This document shows positions 10,988 to 21,909 of a stretch of 64,000 nt of DNA, one piece after another. The notes beneath the pieces were generated by a model that was not told where the DNA came from, made no database searches, and was given only the letters and a program-made list of their open reading frames with translations. The DNA lies in NCBI RefSeq assembly GCF_022539315.1, contig NC_066313.1:39841059-39905058 (forward strand), in the 5' to 3' direction. The first letter of the stretch is position 1, and every line of letters starts with the position of its first letter. This DNA is from Serinus canaria (taxonomy: Eukaryota; Chordata; Aves; Passeriformes; Fringillidae). Position numbers and translations under genes: made by a program.

Positions 10988-11449
10988 GTGTGGTATTTTT
11001 ACGTAGTGGCTTTTACATATGAGTCAAACACTTCCTCAGTTCATACATGCTGCGGATTTTCTCCTGTTGTCATTTTTCTAAACTTTGTTATGTCCTTAAC
11101 TGCTATTTCGTAGATAATATTAAAAGATAGGGTAATAATTTTCATTCCTAATGCTGATGGGGTAAATATAAATTGTATCAAATTATCATCGACATACTCT
11201 TTAATATGCTTGCTTTTATATATCTGAGTGCAGTTTCATCTGTAGTTGTGAAAAAAAATGGAACAATGCATTGGCATTTGGTATAAAACCAGGACAGCTT
11301 TGTAAACAAATTCAAATTCTTAATGAGACAGAAATTTTGGCGATTGCTTTCTATTATCAATTACTTATGAATAAAATTAAAGTAACTAAATTCCCAGTAT
11401 GCTCTGTCTTTCTGTCTACCAATCAATATAATCTGTTTTGTTTCTGCAG

Positions 11450-11632
11450 GGGATTTCCCCAAAACTTGTTTATACACCTTTGACAGATAAGTGTTACCTC
11501 ACTCTTACTCAGGCCATGAAGATGGGCCTTGGAGGAAATCCCTATGGTCCAGCTGGAACTGGGAAGACAGAATCAGTAAAAGCCTTGGGTGGGATTCTTG
11601 GAAGACAAGTATTAGTCTTTAATTGTGATGAG
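11450..11632 (+). CDS. DYNC2H1: DYNC2H1 exon E15 (AAA1, Walker A)
   Basis: Sixty-one whole codons: [40 protein letters not shown], then [20 protein letters not shown]. The Walker A loop GPAGTGKT is encoded at 11546-11569. AAA1 is the main ATPase site, and the loop is intact, so this chain should hydrolyse ATP. Borders are ctgcag and gtgaat. The 322-base intron holds an AT-rich triplet repeat. Confidence 0.99.
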
Positions 11633-11707
11633 GTGAATATGGTTTTGTTTAATTTAGGAAATGGATATCTACACCCATACTTCATAAAGCAATATTATAT
11701 TCCAGAA

Positions 11708-11815
11708 ATAATAATAAAATTATAAAAATAATCATTATTGTTATTGTATTATTATTAGTAGTAGTAATAGTAGTTGTCATAGTTGTAGTAGTAGAAGTTG
11801 TATTGAAATTATTAT
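11708..11815. repeat. Imperfect trinucleotide repeat (TTA/GTA)
   Basis: A run of attatt and agtagtagt units with substitutions, about 75 bases after the E15 donor and about 140 before the E16 acceptor. Confidence 0.8.
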
Positions 11816-11954
11816 GGAAATTATTCTGATAATTTGTCAGTTGCCATTAGGAATTTGTGGATATTTTCAAGGACCTGCATTTTAGTGGATGGGAAGACAT
11901 TCTTTTACATTTTCTTGTTATTTGAATTTTGACAACATTCTTTTCAATTTCAAG

Positions 11955-12137
11955 GGCATTGATGTGAAGTCAATGGGACGCATATTTGTGGGCTTAGTGA
12001 AGTGTGGTGCCTGGGGATGTTTTGATGAATTCAATAGGCTTGAGGAAGCTGTATTGTCTGCAGTATCCATGCAGGTTCAGACTATTCAACATGCATTGAA
12101 GAAACACAGTCCTGTATGCGAGATGCTTGGCAAAAAG
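11955..12137 (+). CDS. DYNC2H1: DYNC2H1 exon E16 (AAA1, Walker B)
   Basis: [60 protein letters not shown]. The Walker B CFDE (12019-12030) supplies the Asp for magnesium and the catalytic Glu. Borders are ttcaag and gtacag. Ends in phase 0. Intron 137 bases. Confidence 0.98.
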
Positions 12138-12274
12138 GTACAGCAAAACTGAATTATCTTATTCACATTGGCCACTTTTAAAAACTGACTACTGTAACTA
12201 AACATAGTCCACCCAGCATTTCTCAATACTGTTTCATCTGACAATATATCATTACAATGCACTTGTAATGCTAG

Positions 12275-12498
12275 GTTGAAATGGATCCGAATTCTGGAAT
12301 TTTTATCACTCTGAATCCTGCCGGAAAAGGTTATGGAGGAAGACAAAAGCTGCCTGATAACCTCAAGCAACTTTTCAGGCCAGTTGCTATGACTCATCCA
12401 GACAATGAACTCATTGCAGAAGTTATATTGTATTCAGAAGGCTTTAAGGATGCTAAAATACTGGGTAGAAAATTAGTGGCTATTTTTAATCTAGCAAG
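12275..12498 (+). CDS. DYNC2H1: DYNC2H1 exon E17 (AAA1, sensor I)
   Basis: [74 protein letters not shown] plus AG. The sensor I Asn of ITLNPAGK is at 12314-12316, and [14 protein letters not shown] is the invariant motif carrying the arginine used across the ring. Borders are gctag and gtaagc. The 560-base intron has no feature. Confidence 0.98.
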
Positions 12499-13058
12499 GT
12501 AAGCTTTCACCCCCCTCACCTCTCCTCTCCATAGTAAAGTTACCTTTCTAACCTTTCTTCCCTTGTAGCTCTTAAATCTAAGTGGTTTACCATGCAAATC
12601 TCTGTGCAGATCCTTTTAACTTATAAAGTTGAAATACTGCAATATATTGGGAGGTTGAGATGTGAAAATATCTTGAATTCAATTACAATCTCAAGGGAGC
12701 AAATTGCTGCTTCCCTAGTATCTCACTAAATATAAATGTGAGCATATGAATGCTGACAAGCACTGTGTTGTATTGAACTCTCAAAACTGTTGAACTGCAA
12801 GTGCCTGTTTGATTAAAACTATATGCCTTAGAGAGTACAAAGATCAGAAGTTCTAGTGAATGCTGTTAGAGTCAGTAATAAAAACGTGTTGAATATAACC
12901 CCTCTGAAAATTCCAGAGTGCCATTGCTGTATTTCTGAGATGCATTTCAGATGGCACTTTTTGATCAAACCTGTATTATAAGTGTGTTCATTCACCAACC
13001 CAAAATTTCAGATGGTGTCACCTAGAGCTTATTGCAATATTGTTGTTTTTAAATTCAG

Positions 13059-13174
13059 GGAGCTTCTGACACCACAGCAGCACTATGATTGGGGTTTACG
13101 AGCACTGAAGACTGTTTTGAGAGGCTGTGGCACTCTTCTTCATCAGCTGAAGAAAAGCAATGCAAAGCAAGAAG
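13059..13174 (+). CDS. DYNC2H1: DYNC2H1 exon E18 (AAA1 C-terminal part)
   Basis: One base completes Arg; then ELLTPQQHYDWGLRALKTVL and RGCGTLLHQLKKSNAKQE plus one base. LT.Q.HYDWGLRALK.VL is the AAA1 sensor II helix motif found in all dyneins. Borders are attcag and gtaaga. The 845-base intron has no feature beyond a 10-base inverted repeat. Confidence 0.97.
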
Positions 13175-14019
13175 GTAAGATTGACCATAGCAAACTTTTG
13201 ATTCTTTATGATTTTATACAAATATAATTCACTCCAGCTTTCTTGTTCACTGGAGTTTTAAAAAGTCATGGCTTGTATCTGTAGGCAGTTTAGGAAAGAA
13301 GAAAAATATCTATGAAAGCCCACCTTCACTAGGAGATCACAAAAGTTTTGTGATGTCATAGTGAGAGATCTAGATTAAGTTTTTGTATGATGATAGGAAC
13401 ACAGATTACAAGACTTCATTTGGGAATGATTTTAAATGGTTCTCAAAGTCTTGTTTTCACTTGGCTTAGGACAGGAAAGTTAATCTTCTGATGCTCTCAG
13501 TATTCATTAGTTATCTGACCATTTTGACTCTGAGTTTTGCAAAATTGTCACATGGCACTAGATTCAGATTGGTAGACAGACAAATATAAGGATAGGTAGA
13601 AATGATAGAAATATATTGGACTAGACAGAGTCACTGCATTTTTAAAAGATTTTTTAAGTAATTGTTGTTTAGATGTTAAATGAGAGGAAATTAAGGAGTG
13701 TGAAATGGATGGGCATTTCAGATCTTTAGGAGACAGCAACTGGTTCCTGTTTGCTTAACCAGCATGTATCTGAAAGTTTACAGATTTTGATATAACAAAT
13801 GGTTTGTATATGACCAGCATCATAACCACCTTATATTTGTATAGAATGCATTTCTGGGCATATATTGTACTTACAGGGAGTATGCCTGACTGTGCCTAAC
13901 TTCCAAGTAGAATGGTAAATAAACTGGAATTCTGGAATCTATACTCCAATTCTACTTGCAATGTATGAGCAGTGTTGACGCAGCTTAAACTGATCTGTTT
14001 TCTTTGTTTTTCTTTCCAG

Positions 14020-14219
14020 TTAATGAAAGTCACATAGTGGTTCAAGCTTTGCGACTGAACACCACATCAAAGCTTACATTTGCAGACTGCACTCGTTTTG
14101 ATGAGCTGGTTAAAGATGTATTTCCTGGCACTGATTTTAAAGATGTGGAATATGCTGAGTTAACTGCAGCTTTACAACAAGTCTTTGAGGAGGCAAACTT
14201 GGAAATTATAAGCACACAG
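14020..14219 (+). CDS. DYNC2H1: DYNC2H1 exon E19 (AAA1/AAA2 junction)
   Basis: Two bases complete Val; then NESHIVVQALRLNTTSKLTF, ADCTRFDELVKDVFPGTDFK, DVEYAELTAALQQVFEEANL, EIISTQ. Borders are ttccag and gtaaac. The D...F..L..D.FP motif is typical of the helix leading to AAA2. The 650-base intron is AT-rich with no feature. Confidence 0.96.
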
Positions 14220-14869
14220 GTAAACATCAACTACAGCAACAAAACAGTATTATTCTGAATTAGAACTGATTTATATTACATTCATTTAACTAATTTCTGT
14301 TTTCTTTTGAAAAACCTTTTATAAAAAAGTGAGAATAACTGGTTGTTAGATTCTAATTACTTGTATACAAAAATTAGATATGTGTTAGAAGCACTGTGGA
14401 TCAGTCATGTAATTGAAAGAAAAACAGTGCAAGGAAAATTAAGATGTGAACATGTGACACACAGTTTCATTCCAGCCAGATACAAATGCCAATGAATATT
14501 TTGGACAGTGAAAGAATGAAATATGTTAATATTTGATTTTTACAAGCAGTTCTTTGTCTTGTTTTTATTTATTGTAGAACTGGATGAAGTTTTGTGACTG
14601 AAGATTTGTTAAATTCTCATTAAAAATATGCCCAAAGATAATTATTACTTTTCTATTAGTAATTTAGTGAAATGCTTCTAACATGTAAAATAAATTTCTT
14701 CATAAACCTTAGTATCACAATTCTAAATATATCTGCTATTATCTAATATTTAAAAAACCAAAATTATAGAAAGTGTCTGTGTGCAAAGTAAATCTCAGAA
14801 ATACTGTAAAGGAACATGTTTGATTTAGCTTTACAGTTTCACATAGCCATTATCTCTTTCACTGTCTAG

Positions 14870-15134
14870 ATCAAGAAGGCTTTGGAGTTATATGAGCAGC
14901 TGCGTCAAAGAATGGGAGTAGTTATCGTAGGTCCCAGTGGTGGAGGTAAATCAACGCTCTGGCGGATGTTAAAGGCAGCCCTTGGTAAAACTGGCAGAGT
15001 GGTGAAGCAGTACACAATGAATCCCAAAGCCATGCCTCGGCATCAGCTGCTGGGCCGTATTGACATGGACACCAGGGAATGGTCTGATGGAGTGCTTACA
15101 AACAGTGCTCGGCAAGTGGTGCGAGAACCCCGAG
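14870..15134 (+). CDS. DYNC2H1: DYNC2H1 exon E20 (AAA2, Walker A)
   Basis: [82 protein letters not shown] plus G. The P-loop GPSGGGKS is at 14930-14953, intact, so AAA2 should bind nucleotide. The NPKA....LLG..D..T.EW.DG(V/I)L motif is diagnostic for dynein AAA2. Borders are gtctag and gtatgg. Intron 332 bases, nothing seen. Confidence 0.99.
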
Positions 15135-15466
15135 GTATGGCTGAGAGGGACTTGCAGGTGTGACACTGAAATTACTGAAATAGTTCCTTTTCAAGTACTT
15201 CTTCATATTGTGATTTTGTTTGTGGATAGCATAAGACAAGAAAAACTTCTGGTGACAATTGTAGCCAAATGCCTCAGTACATTCTTTACAATTTTGTTAT
15301 AAGAAAGCAAAAATAGGCAGCAGAAGGTAAAGCATGTGAGGAGTGTCTTCATAGAACTGTAAGTCATAATGAGGAAAGAGTAATAAATGACATTAAGATA
15401 GCAAGGGGTGATATTTTTGAACTGTTTTTCTTGGGTTTGATATTTTATTTTTCTCTCTGGAAATAG

Positions 15467-15674
15467 ATGTTACTTCATGGATAATTTGTGATGGTGATAT
15501 TGATCCTGAATGGATTGAATCTTTGAATTCTGTTTTGGATGACAACAAATTATTGACTATGCCCAGTGGAGAAAGAATTCAGTTTGGTTCAAATGTCAAC
15601 TTTATATTTGAAACTCACGACCTTAGCTGTGCTTCTCCTGCTACAATATCTCGAATGGGAATGATCTTTCTGAG
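15467..15674 (+). CDS. DYNC2H1: DYNC2H1 exon E21 (AAA2, Walker B)
   Basis: Two bases complete Asp; then [68 protein letters not shown] plus AG. IICDGD (15481-15498) is the AAA2 Walker B with Asp in place of the catalytic Glu, as is normal for dynein AAA2. The PATISR arginine faces the neighbouring module. Borders are aaatag and gtaagc. Intron 366 bases. Confidence 0.98.
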
Positions 15675-16040
15675 GTAAGCCAGAAGAGCATTACATTCTT
15701 TTAGAGTGAGCAAGTATAGACTTACTTGAAAGGTATTCTCAAATGAAGGGAGCAGCTGATTTGTTGCTTACATTTAGGAAGTCAATCACTGGGGAAGTTT
15801 CTTTAGGTTGCATATCCCTTCTGTGGTGTTTGTTATAAAGTTTGACTGAAATATCTCATATTTTTTCTAACAGACACTGTGAATTCTCTACCAGAGAGCC
15901 CAATATTCTTTAAATACTGGTTAGAAATTGTTAAAGTATTTTACTAGACTGTTTCTGGAATTTTGTTGTTTCTTTAAAAAAATCTATTTAAAGACATTGG
16001 TGTATTGTATTTATCTGAATCTTGTTTTGTTTTGACTTAG

Positions 16041-16170
16041 TGATGAAGATACAGATCTTAATGCTCTAATAAAGTCTTGGGTAAGGAGTCAGCCAGAAGA
16101 ATGCAGATACAACCTTGAAAATTGGATTGGGGACTATTTTGAAAAGGCTTTAAACTGGGTTGTAAAGAAG
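16041..16170 (+). CDS. DYNC2H1: DYNC2H1 exon E22 (AAA2 end)
   Basis: One base completes Ser; then DEDTDLNALIKSWVRSQPEE, CRYNLENWIGDYFEKALNWV, VKK. Borders are acttag and gttagt. The 917-base intron that follows carries an antisense CR1 fragment (16300-16468). Confidence 0.96.
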
Positions 16171-16299
16171 GTTAGTAAATGAATACTTAATCAAATTTCA
16201 GCTTCTGTTAAGTATGGTCCATTTTTCTAGTTTAGCACCGAATGGATCATTCAGATTAAGTTTTGAACTGTAATATAAAAAAATCTCAGCATTTTTTTG

Positions 16300-16468
16300 A
16301 TAGAATTATAGGATTGTAGAATAACCTGAGTTGGAAGAGACCTGCAGGGATCACCGAAGTCCAATTCCTGGCTCTGCGCAGGATCACCCCAAGAATCAAA
16401 CCATGCACCTGCAAGCATTGTCCAAACCCTTCTTGTACTCTGGCAGGCTTGGTGCTGTGAGCACATTA
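16300..16468 (-). mobile_element. CR1 LINE 3' fragment, antisense
   Basis: The + strand reads attataggattgtagaataa, gagttggaagagacctgcag, then ccaaacccttcttgtactct and ggcaggcttggtgctgtg. This is the reverse complement of a CR1 3' end, so the LINE runs right to left, opposite to the host gene. The octamer repeat at 16301-16320 is decayed. Similarity fades after about 16468. Confidence 0.85.
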
Positions 16469-17087
16469 ATGCTGCTCTCCATACTCCCCTTCTGGAGGAG
16501 TTGAATTTACATTGATCAAGTAGGTTATGTGCTGAAAATATTTTTTAGGAGACTTTCTAAAGTGGCCAGTGTGCTGTGGCCTGTGTGCTAGTGTTTAAGA
16601 GACATGCATTTTCTCCTCCTGGGGAACATACACGGTCCTGTTGTGTTCTTCTAATTATTTTTCCTCCAAAATCTTTTACGCATGGCATTTTTTAATCTTT
16701 TAAAGTAACAAAGTAAAAGCCATGGCATTTTTCCCTGAGACTGCAATTTCCCTTTGGTGCCAAAGAGCAAAATCCATAAATAATCTGTTCAAAAGGAAGA
16801 TTTTCAGTGTACAGTTATGTTTATTCCTTATAGATTCTCCAAACCTGTGAGGAAAGTTCTGTTTGCTTATCCTAAATTACATTAACTCATAGTCTGGAAT
16901 CAAAAGCACCATATCAATGCTTAGAAATAATTTAATGTCAAGTGAATTTTCTAGAACAATAGCAGTGTTGAGATCTTACCTCATTTGTGTGAACGTCAAA
17001 AAGCAATGAGTAACAGAAGCATGCTACCAATACATCACGTTTATATTGAGGAATATATTTAAATCTGTTACAAATTTCAATTTACAG

Positions 17088-17243
17088 AATGATTTTGTAG
17101 TGGAAACAAGTTTAGTTGGAACTGTGATGAATGGACTGTCTCATCTTCATGGAAGTACTGATCGTGGACAGTTTATTATTAACTTGTTACGTGGTCTTGG
17201 TGGCAATCTCAACATGAAGTCACGACAAGAATTTGCAAAAGAG
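17088..17243 (+). CDS. DYNC2H1: DYNC2H1 exon E23 (AAA2/AAA3 link)
   Basis: Fifty-two whole codons: NDFVVETSLVGTVMNGLSHL, HGSTDRGQFIINLLRGLGGN, LNMKSRQEFAKE. Borders are ttacag and gtaatc. LVGTV.NGLSHL..........I..LIRGLGGNL is a conserved helical block. The 619-base intron has no feature. Confidence 0.97.
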
Positions 17244-17862
17244 GTAATCTCTGTGCTCTAATTTGATTTTAATTTGTGTAATCTGTAGGGAAGTAGCTGA
17301 GAAAAAAGGAATGTTTTATGTGTCAATGGTACAGTGCATCCATCCCAGATAGCAATCCTTTGGTCCTGCACCAAGAGACAGTGAAATACCCTTGTCCATG
17401 CTGCTTAGTGCCAGGACCCACTGCAGCAGACTGTGTTTGTCTATATGTATTGTATATGTAATTCAGATTTATTTTTGTGGGGTTTTTTTCTGTTCAGAAT
17501 ACTTGAAATAGAAACAGGACTTTACCTCCTTTTCATCATGGAGGTATTCTTGGGTATTCTTTTTGTTAGGATGCCTAATATAAAAGAAAAATTTAATGCT
17601 TTTCTAAATACAATTTATTTTAATTTCTTTATATTATGAAAAGAGGAAGAGTCATATATTATTGTTCAGTTAAAGACTTAATCATAAAGCATATGTATGA
17701 TATGAATTAATTTTCAAAGGCAGCCTCAAGCTATCAAATCAAAGAATTATGTGTTTGATTTTATGTAAGTGTTCTTTGAACAATCTTTAGACTAGCTTGA
17801 AATGATAGATCTTGTTGTTAGGAATATGGATTTAACCAAAGCTTTATTTTAATTTTTTTAAG

Positions 17863-18122
17863 ATCTTCAGTTGGGCACAAGAGTCTCCTCCTGATCCAAG
17901 GAAGCCCCTGGACACATATTATGACACTGACACTGGAGAGCTAATGCTGTATCAGCTGAAAAAACCTGAGAATCTAACAGCTGATGACTTCAGTAATCTC
18001 CAAACCCTTCCTGTCATCCAAACCCCTGACATGCAGAGAGGTTTAGATTACTTTCGACCATGGCTAGATATTAATAATAAGCAGCCATTTCTTCTTGTGG
18101 GTCCTGAAGGATGCGGAAAGGG
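17863..18122 (+). CDS. DYNC2H1: DYNC2H1 exon E24 (AAA3, start of Walker A)
   Basis: IFSWAQESPPDPRKPLDTYY, DTDTGELMLYQLKKPENLTA, LQTLPVIQTPDMQRGLDYFR, NNKQPFLLVGPEGCGKG. The AAA3 P-loop begins at 18100 and its last Gly codon is split across the intron. The residue after GK is Gly rather than Ser/Thr, which also holds in the human protein as I remember it. Borders are tttaag and gtaaaa. The 638-base intron has no feature. Confidence 0.97.
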
Positions 18123-18760
18123 GTAAAAAATAGTCTTTACTTTAACTAAATATACTTCTAATTGTTTGACAGAATCTGTAATTTTTTTTATAATGCTTTT
18201 ATCATATGACTTTCTGATAGAATATGACTGGTTTAGGTCATTAATTAAAAAAACCTTATGTAGTGGCAAGTAAGTAAATTGTGAAGCTCTACAGGGACAG
18301 TTCAGACTGTCACTGTGCATCCAATATATGTGAATGTAGCTTTTAGACATGAAACAGGATCTTTGGAAAACCAACTGTCATGGAGCAACAGCTTAGAGGC
18401 GCATGAGATCCAGTCTAATTTAAAGAGGCTCTGCATGCCTTGTGCAGGCAACTCAATTTAGCACATCCTGTTGCCTTTATTAGATTCCTTATTTGGATGG
18501 TTTGGGTCACTTAACCAAGGTATTAAATTAGCTGTTTGTTTTTGTAGCTGTATACACTACACTTCCATTGAATTTTGTGAATGGAAAACATTACAGTTTT
18601 AAAGGCAAGAATATTGAATTCAGCAAACTTCATGTTCCACCAATTCCATTAATATAGGATGTAGTACATGCATGTTAATTCAAAAACTATAAAATATCTT
18701 TGGATACACAGCATTGTAATATATTTATGCCTACATGTATGTACATGTTTGGTTTTCTAG

Positions 18761-19007
18761 GATGCTGCTTCACTATGCATTTTCTCAGCTCCGCTCTGCT
18801 CAGATCGCCACTGTTCACTGCAGTGCACAGACTACTTCTCAACATCTTCTACAGAAATTAAGTCAAACTTGCATTGTAATCAGCACAAACACTGGACGAG
18901 TGTACAGACCAAAGGACTGTGAAAGGCTTGTTTTGTACTTAAAAGACATCAATCTACCCAAACCTGATAAATGGGGAACAAGCACTCTCGTGGCTTTTCT
19001 GCAGCAG
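18761..19007 (+). CDS. DYNC2H1: DYNC2H1 exon E25 (AAA3)
   Basis: One base completes Gly; then MLLHYAFSQLRSAQIATVHC, SAQTTSQHLLQKLSQTCIVI, STNTGRVYRPKDCERLVLYL, KDINLPKPDKWGTSTLVAFL, QQ. LVLYLKDIN is the Walker B strand with Asp but no Glu after it. QTT......Q and KDINLP..D.(Y/W)GT are AAA3 hallmarks. Borders are ttctag and gtgaac. The 750-base intron holds a CR1 fragment with an inserted palindrome. Confidence 0.98.
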
Positions 19008-19254
19008 GTGAACACTTATGTCTATTATTTAGAAAGAGACTCAAGTATACTGGATATAATTTAGTGTATGTAGTAAATAACTACATTGATTAATTTCAGT
19101 GTTAAAATCCTGCATTCTCTATTGGCATTGGCTTTGTTTGTGCTTTAATAGACTACCTAGACTAGTAGGTGTCAGCCAGAAATAAGATACCATTTTTATT
19201 TGTCTGGTATTTATAAACAAATAAAGACAGCACTCATCTCAATGAGTTACAGTG

Positions 19255-19625
19255 CAGTAGACATATGAATGACAAGAAGATTGCCAGGAGCAATCAGCAT
19301 GAATTCACCAGGGGCAAGTCATGCTTGATGAGGGGAAGAGAGTCTACCTGGACTTCACTAAGACCATTGATGCTGTCTCCCAAAAGATGCTTAAAAGAAA
19401 TCTGTGTACAGCAGATACAGGCTGTATCTGCCTGTATCAGCAGATACAGCCTGTATCTGCTGATACAGGCTGTATAAGCAGATAGTGAGGTGGGTTGAAA
19501 GGTGAGCCAGGCCCAGAGGGTGATTGTCAGTGGAACAGAACCTATTTGGAAGCCATGATCTGTTTTAACATCTTCATTGATGATTTGGGACAATGGAGTC
19601 CTGCAAATCTGCAGATGACAAAATT
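19255..19625 (+). mobile_element. CR1 LINE fragment (reverse transcriptase region), disrupted
   Basis: Blocks resemble the CR1 ORF2 region: ccaggagcaatcagcatgaa, ttcaccaggggcaagtcatg, tctacctggacttcactaag, gatgctgtctcccaaaagat, and cttcattgatgatttggga near the end. The frame is broken. Between about 19405 and 19475 the expected CR1 sequence is replaced by a palindromic array. It is internal to the LINE, with no 3' tail seen. Confidence 0.75.
19412..19470. repeat. Palindromic array: 29-base units with a 20-base-arm perfect hairpin
   Basis: Two adjoining 29-base units (19412-19440 and 19441-19469) share CAGATACAG[G/C]CTGTATCTG, itself a palindrome. The second half forms a perfect hairpin with arms 19430-19449 and 19451-19470 around a single base at 19450. 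It sits inside a CR1 fragment in the E25-E26 intron. Confidence 0.97.
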
Positions 19626-19757
19626 GTAAGTTTTAAGACACTTCAGGCAATTAAGACAACAGAAATAATGGTATACTTCTCACTATTTTATTATATTTTA
19701 TTTTTTATGATGCTTTGTTGACTTTCCTTTAATGAAGTATTTATTTAATTGTTAAAG

Positions 19758-19909
19758 GTTCTTACATATCAAGGATTTTATGATGAAAATCTGGAATGGG
19801 TTGGTTTAGAAAACATCCAAATTGTTGCTTCCATGTCAGCTGGAGGAACATTAGGAAGACATAAACTTACCTCCAGATTTACTTCTATTGTTCGTCTCTG
19901 TGCAATTGA
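19758..19909 (+). CDS. DYNC2H1: DYNC2H1 exon E26 (AAA3)
   Basis: VLTYQGFYDENLEWVGLENI, QIVASMSAGGTLGRHKLTSR, FTSIVRLCAI plus GA. It follows the dynein AAA3 pattern GFYD......(L/I)..I..V.....GG...L..RF. Borders are ttaaag and gtaagt. The 518-base intron holds no feature. Confidence 0.97.
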
Positions 19910-20427
19910 GTAAGTATATGTAAATTAGTCAAACTCTCAGAACTCAGATTCAACCTCTCTTTATAAGGACCTCTTGTCAATTTAGTCTTTGCAAAGATGT
20001 GACTGTTCCAGTCTTTCATCTTTTCTCACAGTTTCTGATTGTCAGATTTGGTGCTACTTTGTGCCTCTTGTCACCAGAGTCCAGCTAAGAGGAATCTATG
20101 GGTTGCCTGTTGGTAGTGAAGTGTTTGAAATATGTTTCTTGTTGGATAATTTTGCTTGCAGTAAACTGCTTTCTGCAGCTTTATGTTAAGGTGGTATTTG
20201 GTTATAAAGTTAGAGAAATTGAAGTTTATTTATTTAAGTTTGACCGTATCAACAGATGTATTTAGAAAATTTCTGAGTGCCCTAATGCAATAAAATTATG
20301 ATTTTTCTTAGCTGCTGGCTGGAAATGCTATCCAATGAAATTTCTCAGTAATTGTGTATATAAGTTTAACTCAGTTTTAGTTAAATTGAAAAAGTCCATA
20401 ACGACTAGGTTTTTTTTCCCTTTTTAG

Positions 20428-20572
20428 CTATCCAGAAAGAGAACAACTGCAAACTATTTATAGTGCCTACTTGGAACCTGTACTACAGAAAAACCTAAAG
20501 AATCACCCTGTTTGGGGTTCTTTGCCAAAAATACATCAGCTGGCAGGATCTATGGTTCAGATCTATCAACAG
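20428..20572 (+). CDS. DYNC2H1: DYNC2H1 exon E27 (AAA3)
   Basis: One base completes Asp; then YPEREQLQTIYSAYLEPVLQ, KNLKNHPVWGSLPKIHQLAG, SMVQIYQQ. It carries the AAA3 lid motif YP....L..IY. Borders are ttttag and gtatgg. The following 1,234-base intron holds only a 16-base direct repeat (aatttaggtaggtttt) near 21450 and 21483. Confidence 0.96.
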
Positions 20573-21806
20573 GTATGGAAACCTTTTTTCTTTCTTCAAG
20601 GAGATGGAGAGTTCAGATATTTTATTACAAATAATAAGCTTTTGATATTAACAAGCAAGTAAAAAGGTTTATCAGTATTAAAATCTAAGTTTAAATCTTT
20701 TTAATAAAGTTGATATCAATTTTGGAACTTCTTATTTTCAGAAAATCTTAGGTATTAGAAGCAAGCAGAGTAAGCAGTAAGTGCTCTTGCTTTCCCACAG
20801 ATTTGTTTTAGGATTTTGGCTCACATCTTAACACTTCTGTACTTTTAGTTTCTGATTTGTAAAATGTGGACAGTAGTGTTTTACTAATTAATGCATGAGG
20901 AGATAGGTCAACAGATGATTGTGTGTCTAGTTGTTATGGACGCTGTTATGAACACAGAAGGAGAAATGAGGGTGGCATCCTTTACAAACATCAAGGACTA
21001 CCTATTCCAATGGTGCACGGTTAAAAGCAGGTGTTTACAGCTGGACACAAGTTCATTTTAGCCTCCCACTTGAAATTTTAAGAACTTCTGTCTAGCAAAA
21101 TGCTTAATTACTTGCTTTTCTTAATCAGTACATAGCCTTACTGGGGAAGGTACTGTGTGGTGCTTGCTGTAGAATGTATGAATGTCCCCATCCAGGCAGA
21201 AGCATGATGTAGACTTGATCCTTTTGACTACAATGTGGGCTTAGTCACTGGCTGGCATGCACCTCTTAGCAGGAGTTTCATATGACATTATTGATGTATT
21301 TCAAGAAACATGAGTTGAAGTCTCATTTCACTGTAATCAAATAACTGATGAAAGCAGTTATTCCTTGAATTGAAGATGTAGTTGTAAATTCGAATATCCT
21401 CTCTGTGAGAAGAGTAATATGAAGTATTTTGTACTGAGAAAGTATTACTAATTTAGGTAGGTTTTAGTGATAAAATGTTAATAATTTAGGTAGGTTTTTA
21501 TTACATTTCAGTATTGCCTTTGTGTTTCATATTTGGTATTGTTTAAAAAAATTATGTATTTTTTCTAATCATACTGCATTAACAATCCTAGGTGAGACGT
21601 ACAGTTGTTTCCATCAAAAAATGATACAGAAAAAATGTTCTGAGAAAAATCATTCATGTTCAGAAAACAAGATTTATACAAGGAGTGCATTCATAGAATA
21701 TCTAAATGTTCACCAACTAGAAAACTAGGTCTATCTAGTACCTTAGAAAAGCACTTCACATTTTACAATACCATTTTTTTTTCGTTTCCTTAACTCCCAT
21801 TTTTAG

Positions 21807-21909
21807 GTACGAGCAAAATTCACAGTTGATGATCACAGTCATTACCTTTTTACACCATGTATTCTTACTCAGTGGGTTCTTGGTTTATTCAGATACAATT
21901 TAGAAGGTG
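21807..21909 (+). CDS. DYNC2H1: DYNC2H1 exon E28 (AAA3 end)
   Basis: VRAKFTVDDHSHYLFTPCIL, TQWVLGLFRYNLEG plus one base. The K(F)T.DD..HY.F.PR/CIL..W..GL.RY motif closes AAA3 in all dyneins. Borders are ttttag and gtaagt. The 1,236-base intron shows no feature. Confidence 0.97.

Noticed and set aside
11708..11815. Triplet repeat near AAA1 exons as a disease-type expansion
   Set aside because: Imperfect and interrupted, intronic, with no evidence of instability.
19265..19593. Overlapping open frames on both strands near the palindrome
   Set aside because: They arise from the palindromic units inside a broken CR1 fragment.
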